Origin: Roridomyces roridus
Taxonomy: Eukaryota; Basidiomycota; Agaricomycetes; Agaricales; Mycenaceae
Direction of reading: 5' to 3'
NCBI GenBank assembly: GCA_029378245.1
Contig: JARKIF010000071.1
Coordinates: forward strand, 106,586 to 170,585
DNA: 64,000 nt
Shown here: in pieces, positions 56,173 through 64,000 of the stretch
Position numbering within the stretch: the first letter of the stretch is position 1
How the letters are laid out: each line of letters begins with the position of its first letter
Translations under genes and position numbers: made by a program
Notes under the pieces: model-generated
Told to the model about the DNA's origin: nothing
Database searches by the model: none
Seen by the model: the letters and a program-made list of their open reading frames with translations, nothing else

Positions 56173-57443
56173 ATGGACCGTATTCAGACGCTCCATGGAC
56201 GCAGAGAAGAGCTTGGGAGTATTGTATTTCTCTTTCAGATTAAATGCTCGGAGATTCGATTTTCACCATCTATCACACTATGAATGATTCCGCATCCAAG
56301 GTTCATGATCAGTCAGTGCAAGCTTCGGGGAGGCGTGGAATTCCGATGCACATAAATTGTATCAGGTACAGCTGCAGCCCTACCGCTGAGATGGCAAGTA
56401 TTCCCAGCCTCAACATCCGCATTGGCCGAGTCTTGCCGGCCGCACGCCATGATCCGGCAACGCGACGCGCTATAGTATCGACATCAGCGAGACGCAGTAT
56501 GCAAGAGGCGCAATCGTGTCTGGCCCAACGGACAGGATGGTGAGATGACGACGCTGTGGGTGCTGGAAGAGGATGTGAAGGGCGAGCTGAAGGAGTAGCA
56601 TGGCGTGCTCGACGAGTGCCGCGTCATCCTCACAGATGGATGATTCTTCGCCCGCGAGGCTCACAGCGCCTTGTACATCCACCGTCACCGACCCTTCCTA
56701 GCCACGAATTCTTCTCGCGCACCGCTGTCAGAGGGAGATCGTCGCATTCCAGAGTGAGACTGGCCTCGTCTCATTGCGTCCGCGCCCACTCGCAGGCGAT
56801 AGTCGTTCCAAGTCCCCAGCGGACGCCACCCACACCACCCCGTGGATCACGATAGAGTATCTATTAACAACATCCCCGACTCCGAAACCTCGGTGCGGCC
56901 CCGTCGGCGCCCCATCAAAGGACCGGACGGCCCAGACCGAGGAGGGTACACTGTTTATCTCCGTCTCTTGAAAGATGAGAGTCGCGTAGATGAGATGGGA
57001 AGGTTGGTGGAAGGAGAGCAGCCTAAGTCAAGCCTAAATAATAGCCGACGGATCACCCAACAAAGCGACACAAACAACTTCTTCTTCTCCCATGATCTGC
57101 TCACGATAAGTATCCTTCGTCCCGAGGTCACGATCCGCAACGCCATCTACAGTCAATCCACAGCAGTTGCTGCAACAGCAAGAATGTTTCGGCATTCCGG
57201 CCCCTGCCAAGCTGTGTGCACAGGCTGAAGCCTGTCAGGGTCAGCGTCGATGCCCATGCCCGGCCTTCTTCAAGCTCCTCCATGCATATCGATTTCCCCA
57301 GCTTCCACGACGACTCCAAGTCGGTACAGGATCACGATGACTCTGGCGCATATCTGTATGTGTTCTTTGGCCCACCTGGCCAGTCGCTCCTCCTGACGCA
57401 GTGACGCCAACAGGCAGGGATCCCCTTTTTTCAATCAATCTAG
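56173..57443. other. intergenic with unassigned frames
   Basis: A plus-strand frame from about 56842 (MDHDRVSINNIPDSETSVRP, GGYTVYLRLLKDESRVDE) could be a first exon of the following gene or a separate remnant. I could not connect it. Nothing else is recognised. Confidence 0.3.
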
Positions 57444-59553
57444 CCACTTCGAGGTCTCCGGCGGCTCATTCACGCATATCACCAACGTCCATACCAAATC
57501 TCGTCCAGATTTCCGCATGATCCCGCTGGGGGACATCGACGTCCGCGATAAAATCGTATACCATCGGCAGCATCCAGGACATTTCGTGAAGCAGATTTAT
57601 TCCGCTCGGATTGACAGTCGAGAGTTCCCTATGACTGTCGCATTATACATGGATCAGGGTGCAGAGGAGGTGAGTACTTGACTCTACAATTGAGCGTCTG
57701 GTTAAAGAACGATGATTGTCAATCGTGATTAGGAATGGCGGCGCGAAATGTCTAAATACTCACGGTCACGGTAAGTGGGCACTTTCTATGTTGTATGGAC
57801 CAGTACTCACTGACCGGTGTACCCAGTCACCCGAATCTGATACAAGTATACGCGGTGGCGTCGTCAAATGGTATTTGCGCCACCATATTTCACGACGGTA
57901 AGCAATCGTGGAGCGATTCCTGATTGCAATTGAAAATGATTAGAATTGATACCACTGGACCGCTTCGTCCAGACATGTAGTGCGCACTCACCCCTTTGGG
58001 CGGTGTATGTCCTGTTCTGCTCCGTATGTTTTGTTTTTTCTGCCGAGTTCGAAAGATCTCATCGTCAATGCCTGCTCTGCAGAATACACTCATTGCGGTA
58101 AGTGATTGAAACCATGATGCCTGGACCCGCTTTCCCAAGCTGAACGGCTCCTAGGATTTATTGCACGCACACCAGGAATGTTATCCGGGTCGAACGACGG
58201 TGAGTATCCTATACAGTGCCGGATTGTATATTCTCAAGTTCTTCAACAGTATGAGTACTCATACAAACAGTGGTTGCGAGTGGCAACGGTCGACTCTGCG
58301 TAGACCTCATAATCGCCAGACCACTAGGGACGGACGACTACCTGGCGGTTACGAATATGCTTCCTGGCGGCACAATTTGGGAGAGTGTCGGTTGCTTTGA
58401 ACCGCAAACAGAGTCGCATGTTCTGTCTGTTTTGCCTCTCTACCATTGGGATTGCGACTGGGGTTTCATGGCTAATGACACATCCTTCTCGATCCCCGCA
58501 TCATCCACCGTGTACCTAGGTGCAGTCGTGGACGCAAGCTGCCGGAATGTCGGCTCATTCCTGGAAATGCGGAGATGTCTTCGGATGGTGATTTACGTCC
58601 TGAGTGGGGACTCAGACGAAAGTACGGGGAGCCCACAGCAATGCAGAACGGCTGGACTTGGTGAGTTGCCCCAGTTCTGCATTGAATACTCCATTTTAAA
58701 TCCAAATTATCAGTGTACCCACATGCGACATTCGGGATATCTCCATTGCAACATTCATTCCCAACCACTATTTGTGGATAAGTCAAGCGAACTACATCTT
58801 CAAGCGTCTGCAAATCACATCGGAACAAGAAAAATACGGTGGGTTGCATCGACCTCGTGCAAATTCCGTTCTTACGTGGCGCGAAAGTTTTCACGTATCA
58901 TGTAGATTCAGACTTGGATTCGAGAAGACCCTCAATGACTGTCCCGCCTGGCTACCTGTTCCTGTGCCCTGGTTCCGACTTCCAAGTCGGTCCGTTGGAA
59001 TTCCGATGGCCTCAATGTCCGGCGTATTGGAGCCTGGATGAATCCGGAAAGGAACGACTGGGTGAAGTGGAAGCGCACCGCCTGGGCTTTCCAAACATGA
59101 CATTCGCAACCAAAGTGTGCGGTCTTTCGTGGCATCAAAATGCTTATACGGCGGTGGCAAAACTTCACCAAGCCAAGGGCTTTGATCCATATACACAAGA
59201 CGCAGCCCGACATCTCGAGGAACCTCTTTTCATGTGTCGACCAAATGTCAGCACCCTTTTGCGCGTAGTGCGTGTCTCATGTTTCACATTGTTCTCCAAA
59301 TCAATGTTACTTATCTAGTTGACAACGAGAGCGTGGAAGATTTTCAACTGGAAGGCGACAACGAAGCTAATGACGGGCCCGGGTGCAGCCTTAGACCTCG
59401 GTGGAGTACTAACTATCGCCATTCAACTCATTTCCGCTCACCAAACGCGAAACTATGGAACAGACGCGTATGATGCAAGACGCCTTGATGTAGATTTGCT
59501 TCGAGTCTCTGCGACTGTCGTCCGATGGACGGAGACCGTTCAATTGTACTGAT
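57444..59553 (+). CDS. kinase-like mosaic protein of mushroom type, possibly decaying
   Basis: Recognisable exons in order: HFEVSGGSFTHITNVHT, then VYHRQHPGHFVKQIYSARID and MTVALYMDQGAEE (57444 to about 57670), resembling the N-lobe of a degenerate protein kinase with AEEEWRREMSKYSRSRHPNL across an intron. Next come QVYAVASSNGICATIFHDEL, NGRLCVDLIIARPLGTDDY, then WISQANYIFKRLQITSEQE, PPGYLFLCPGSDFQVGPLEF, RWPQCPAYWSLDESGKERLG and KLHQAKGFDPYTQDAARHLE, ending near 59553. This order occurs in a large mushroom family usually annotated as kinase-like. The start exon is not found. Near 58835 the frame shifts by one base between QEKY and VGCIDLVQIP, so this copy may be a pseudogene. It follows the caspase-like gene in the same direction. 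Confidence 0.55.
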
Positions 59554-62500
59554 TGTTCTCAATACTTTACTTGCGGTGTACGGAAGGCTGTACATGTAAC
59601 TTGTCCGACTCGAGCCACTGCTAATACGTTCGCTATACTCCGTCACGCCCGGGGTCGGACTGCTCCAGCATCTTTTGCGCCGGCAACGACCACACGATCA
59701 AGGAGCCCCGCTTGAAGGGCCTGCACGAGCCAAGTGTACCCCGGAGGTGCGTTTGTCGGATAGCGCCCGAACGCTAGTGCGTCAGAAGACTGCGCCTGGA
59801 AAACATGCGCTCAGACGCCCGCGGACAGATATGATGATGCCGATAAATCAGAATGGAAAGGAGATATCTACTACCACATGAAAGCAGGAAGCAATGCAGA
59901 GCCGAATCGGACGCGCGGCTTGAGAGGGTCGAGGCGTCCGGCGTAATGTATGCCTCGTCCGCAGACTGGAGCATTGGATTGAGACGGAGAATAGACAGAA
60001 GAGTCGCAAGGACGCACATTGCAAGGCCCGTGTTCCTCTCAAGCGCTCGTCATACAATACATGGTACGTCTCAGAATGATCTGGCGCCTGCACAGATTGT
60101 CTGCCAGATAGTAAGGAAGAGGAGTCAGGACATGCGACGTCGACTATATTGGAGGAAGCTTCAGGACGCAGGTAGAAGGAGATCGTACGCCATCCACGCT
60201 CGCTCGATAAACGGCGCCATGGTCGCAAGGGACTAGTCGAGTCATCGGAATATGCGTCTGTCTATGAAAGGTGTCGATACGACAGTACCACTTTCGACAC
60301 GACAGGCTGGATTCGAGCCTATCTAGCGGCGGGGATTCGCAAAGGCAACGACCTGGGCAAGCGTAGCGAGGGATTCTGACCATAGTGACAAAGAGCAGTG
60401 TCATCATCATCACCTGACACAAGCGCGAGCACGTGCAAACAACGCGTCGTACCCCTATCAGTGCTCAATCAACTGGAAAAATTTACGCCCATGAATGACA
60501 AGAGAGTACACTGTGACAACGTAAATCAATACTATTCGAAATCCGATCAGGCTTGTCTTTGGCCACGGAAGTCGAACGAGTGGGGGAATATGCGTCAACA
60601 CTCCAAATGGGGGCAATCAACGACCGAATCTGGTCAACAGATATATTCGGTAGGTGGTACGTGAACGGCAGAAATACGGCGGGACGGATACGGATAGCCA
60701 AAAACGGTGGTGGCGATGAATACGGCGGAACAGCGGAACTGATGGCGCTGATGGCGGGATTTGATCGCTGTGATGGACAGCGAGCGGGCAGCGGATGAAC
60801 GGTGGTATCGACCCTGGGCAGCGGATTTACGACCGAGCCAGGCGACCAATGTAGCAGCTAGATAAAAAAAGATAAGATTGTTGGTACAGACCACAGCGCC
60901 AGTGAAAACTGGGGGGGTTATCCAATACCTTCTCTTAATGGCAGAATACCCACTAAAACCGCTCCTTATATACCCTCCCGGAAATCCACGGATCAATTCT
61001 CTGCCGAACCAGTGCCGCGAACTCGGTCTTGGTAATAGCTCAATAATCCGCTTGATAATGAGCTGCGGGCACGGGAATCCGGTCATACACGGAGATCATG
61101 CCGATCACGCCGCGTCGTCGGCATGTGATATGTGCCGAGTTGCCGAGTGGTGGAAATTGAAAAGTGTTGTCGAAGTTGTGATGAATGAATGATGCCGTTG
61201 TTGGCAAATGCTCGGCGTGTGATGTGAAGCCGTCGAAATACATTCTGATTGATTTTGTATTCCAACGCACATGCAAAACCCACGTGATTCCAATGGTTTC
61301 ACATTTGTGGCATCACAACACCAGCTACATTCGACACTTGACCCACTCGCACTGTCTCTCCAACTCCAAAATAGCATCCCTCGAAACTTTCTCGGGAGAG
61401 AGAGGTCTCGGCAAATGAACGCAGGATGCCCAGTCGTGCATCCAGCGCGTCTCAAGGAAGGCGGCGTCACATTCCCTGCTGAACTGTTTCTGAGACTGCA
61501 ACGCTGCGAGCAGTCGGTCCTTGACCCCGGCAGCATAACACTGCATATCCTCCACCACAGCCCGCCGGCTGTCTTTGCCACCGACTCTGTGCACGCCAAC
61601 TCGGGCTTCCACGATGTGAGTGTGGTCAAGGCGACGTCGCGCGAGGGTGTCGAGGATGGAATTGGAGGACACGCCAGAAAAGGGGAGATCGTGGAGAACG
61701 GGGGTAAATCAGAGTCGAAGGAGTACACTGCCATTCGGGGAGGAGGTGGCATGCATATCTGCATTGTCGAGGAGACGTCGATTAGGTAGGATGGCGGCGA
61801 TTCCCAAGTACTCGACGCGTCGAGGGAGGGCCCGAGCGCATTGGTCCCGTCTATGAGGCTGCTAATGGAAGCCTCTTCATGGGAGTGGTGTCGGGGCTCA
61901 GACTGCGGCGGGGCGTTTAGTGCACGGCCGAATCCAATGGGTTGGGGTGGCAACATAGTAGTTTGAAATTGGGAGGAGGGGAGACCTGTCTGCATTCAGC
62001 TCCGCCATGGAGAAGGAGGCGCGGGCTGCGCCACGTGAGGAAGGGATCAATCCAGCTAAAGGGACTGAACTCACCTCGTCGTCCGCCAGAAGCATCGCTA
62101 TGCTGATTCTCATGTTTGAGTGCCGCTGATTCCACTGAGGGTGGGTGGTGCCAGTGGTAGTTGCGAGTCAAGATATTAGACCGCACAATTTATGCGCAAC
62201 CGGTTACCTTTTTTGAACAAACGAGGACAAAGGAACAGGTGCTAGGACCGTGTCGAACAAACACCATCAATTCACATTGTTCTCGGATTGTTTGGTGATG
62301 GTTATGAGTACGCTCGAATCGGACTGTAGGTGTCTTGGCAAAGGAAAAGCTGCAAGGACCGACCCAGGAAAAAAAAGTTGTAGCTCTCCGTTGGCTCTCC
62401 TTGCATAGGCCCTCATCCCAATTGAGCGGGATGTTATTCGAGTTTCGAAGGCAATTGACGGGCCTGACTTGGGTATCACATTGGATTGAGGATTCAGATT

Positions 62501-62688
62501 GAACTCCCGCTGACCGATTTAGAAGTTCCTAGTCTTCTGTCAGACGGTAGTTAAATCTGCGTCAAGGACTGGGAACAATCATAGATTGGGTCTAAAGTGC
62601 CCGCCGCGCGCCATCGGCTCGGGAGCCAAGGAAGCGCGGCCTCGGGAGGCTCTGTGCCGAATGGGCAGCAGAACGGGCCAATGGGAGA
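59554..62688. other. 3.1 kb without a recognised gene
   Basis: Several open frames overlap here, the longest being 296 codons on the minus strand (61995-61105) with Ser/Pro/His-rich composition and an overlapping 115-codon minus-strand frame (61672-61325, EDMQCYAAGVKDRLLAALQS) that looks more protein-like. I recognise neither, and the frames contradict each other, so no gene is called. About 62293-62435 repeats, with divergence, a stretch at about 49258-49385. Confidence 0.35.
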
Positions 62689-64000
62689 CTAGGAGAGGAG
62701 AACCGGAGGGCGAGAGCGACGAGGAGTGAAAGCGGCCAAAGGCAAATTAAAGAGATGGACGAGGGATGGTTGGATCAGTGTAGCGTGATTTGAGAGGCTG
62801 AGAATGTTTGGACTGGGTTTCGAGGGAAGATGCGGCGCGAGTTTGAAGAGGCGCGCGAATTGGAAACGTGAAGCGGCGTCAGCGAGGGCGTTGTCCTCAC
62901 TGGAAATCCACAACGGTGTGAAGGTGATGTCGAAACGTGCACAGAGGAGGAGGAATTGCCGCAGCAGCTGCATTGTTGGGGCGGATCGAATCGAGAGGTT
63001 CTCGAGGGCGTGGAATGCGTTGGTGTTGTCGATGTGGAAGCGCACGTGAAGACCGCGGAGCTCCGGACCCCAGCAGAGGAGTGCGTGAACAACGGCAAAA
63101 AGCTCCTTGAATTTAATATCGCGAGACGCGTAGCGATGGGGAATGCGGATGGCGAACCATTGGGAGCCGAAAATACCCCCCGCGCCCTTTGTTCCGCTTG
63201 CGTCAGTGTAGATATCGACGACACGACGTTGGGGAGAAATAATGTGCGCACCATTCCAGGCAGTAGCGAAGTCCGACCACCAAGAAATATCGCGACGGGC
63301 GGCGCGAGAGAGACGGCGACGGGAGAATAAGATTTGAATGATGCAGCGAAATCGAAGAGGGATTGGATGAACACGCGGGAGAGAGGTATGGTTTGACGGC
63401 AGAAGATACCCATTAAATGCCATTAACTCACGAAGTGTGCAGTGCGTTTTTGTGCGCCAGAGCGCAAGGAGCTCGCACAGGTACGCGAGCTTGTCTGCGG
63501 GAAGGCGGACTTCCATTGCAATGGAGTCGAGTTCGAGCCCGAGCATCTCGAGACACGTGGCCGGGCCCTCCGTTTTCTTGTCCTGGAGGCTGAGCCCCAG
63601 AAAACGAATAAGACCTCTGAGCCAGGTCAGCGCGGCGTGGACGATGTGTGGGGGAGTGGTGGGACGGAAGATGAGGAGGAAGTCGTCAAGGTAATGGCGA
63701 AGCCATGCAGGAATATGATGCTGCAATATCCAGTGCAAGGCCTCGGAGAAGAGGTTGAATATGTATGGCGCAGAGCGAAGACCGAACATCAGGAAGAGTT
63801 CAAAATAAATGGAGCCTTGCCAGGAATACCCGAGCAGAGGCACGTCGGCTTCACGGATGGGGATGTGACGGAACGCGGCTTCGAGGTCGAATTTAATCAT
63901 TAGCGAGCCGGGGCCAGAAGTGCGGAGGTCGTCGATTGATTTAGACAGCATATCGTACACAATGCTTGCCTCGGAATCCGGGATACCGTCGTTAACGGAA
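62689..64000 (-). CDS. DIRS-like reverse transcriptase/RNase H, cut by the window edge
   Basis: The minus-strand frame is open from the right edge to a stop at 62689 (at least 430 residues). It shows KFDLEAAFRHIPIREADVPL and FGLRSAPYIFNLFSEALHWI, then the catalytic HYLDDFLLIF, LGLELDSIAMEVRLPADKL and CTLRELMAFNGYLLPS. An RNase H follows: VVDIYTDASGTKGAGGIFGS with its first Asp, FKELFAVVHALLCWG, RFHIDNTNAFHALENL. The RT-RNase H order and the LELDSIAMEVRLP motif are typical of DIRS-type (tyrosine recombinase) elements of fungi. The recombinase is not in the window, and the frame upstream continues beyond 64000. No stop interrupts it, so the element could be recent. Confidence 0.8.
   Translation of the reverse strand, partial: SVNDGIPDSEASIVYDMLSKSIDDLRTSGPGSLMIKFDLEAAFRHIPIREADVPLLGYSWQGSIYFELFLMFGLRSAPYIFNLFSEALHWILQHHIPAWLRHYLDDFLLIFRPTTPPHIVHAALTWLRGLIRFLGLSLQDKKTEGPATCLEMLGLELDSIAMEVRLPADKLAYLCELLALWRTKTHCTLRELMAFNGYLLPSNHTSLPRVHPIPLRFRCIIQILFSRRRLSRAARRDISWWSDFATAWNGAHIISPQRRVVDIYTDASGTKGAGGIFGSQWFAIRIPHRYASRDIKFKELFAVVHALLCWGPELRGLHVRFHIDNTNAFHALENLSIRSAPTMQLLRQFLLLCARFDITFTPLWISSEDNALADAASRFQFARLFKLAPHLPSKPSPNILSLSNHATLIQPSLVHLFNLPLAAFTPRRSRPPVLLS

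Noticed and set aside
61105..61995. 296-codon minus-strand open frame as a gene
   Set aside because: Its Ser/Pro/His-rich content and an overlapping, more protein-like frame on the same strand argue that it is a chance frame; no family resemblance.

Overview
The window looks like nuclear DNA from a basidiomycete mushroom (Agaricomycetes). Its genes are split by many short (about 45-60 bp) GT-AG introns. It carries families typical of mushrooms: a DUF6534 membrane protein, F-box/LRR proteins, a copper radical oxidase, KDZ transposases with the CxC2 cysteine cluster, a caspase-like protease with a long C-terminal part, and a kinase-like mosaic protein. Most of the remaining DNA is transposable elements, many of them nested.

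Layout. 0.4-7.3 kb: DUF6534 membrane protein (-), acyl-CoA oxidase with a peroxisomal C-terminus (+), a 1.6 kb non-autonomous transposon, and an F-box gene (+). 8.2-13.6 kb: a copper radical oxidase gene broken by two insertions and missing the region of its last copper ligand. One insertion is a 2.2 kb TIR element that itself contains a complete 1.43 kb Gag-only copia-type LTR element. 14.2-26.9 kb: a block bounded by two inverted copies of a composite repeat with a tRNA-like head. It holds an acidic/lysine-rich hypothetical gene (-), small KDZ-neighbourhood ORFs, and what appears to be an uninterrupted full-length KDZ transposase (+). 26.9-33.6 kb: a second, dead KDZ gene (-) split by a TA-duplicating mariner-type element, then a 3.25 kb element with about 530 bp inverted repeats that is almost free of CpG. 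35.3-44.0 kb: two paralogous multi-span membrane proteins (-) with several small MITEs between and around them. 44.3-49.8 kb: a nucleotide-sugar/triose-phosphate-type transporter (+) and one F-box gene among three F-box remnants. 50.0-50.7 kb: a hAT-type MITE with a perfect 8 bp target duplication. 51.4-59.6 kb: a small protein with a gasdermin-like look (-), divergent from a caspase-like protease (+), followed by a kinase-like mosaic gene (+). 62.7-64.0 kb: a DIRS-like reverse transcriptase/RNase H running off the right edge.

Most interesting points: (i) the candidate effector/protease pair at 51.4-56.2 kb, whose layout resembles known fungal gasdermin-protease modules; (ii) the Gag-only LTR element whose primer-binding site matches the anticodon arm of initiator tRNA-Met rather than a tRNA 3' end; (iii) the CpG-emptied foldback element; (iv) the inverted composite repeats around the apparently intact KDZ gene; (v) a recurring design in which unrelated non-autonomous elements carry their own short motif, often inward-facing near both ends. 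Splice sites were assigned by eye and exon ends carry that uncertainty.
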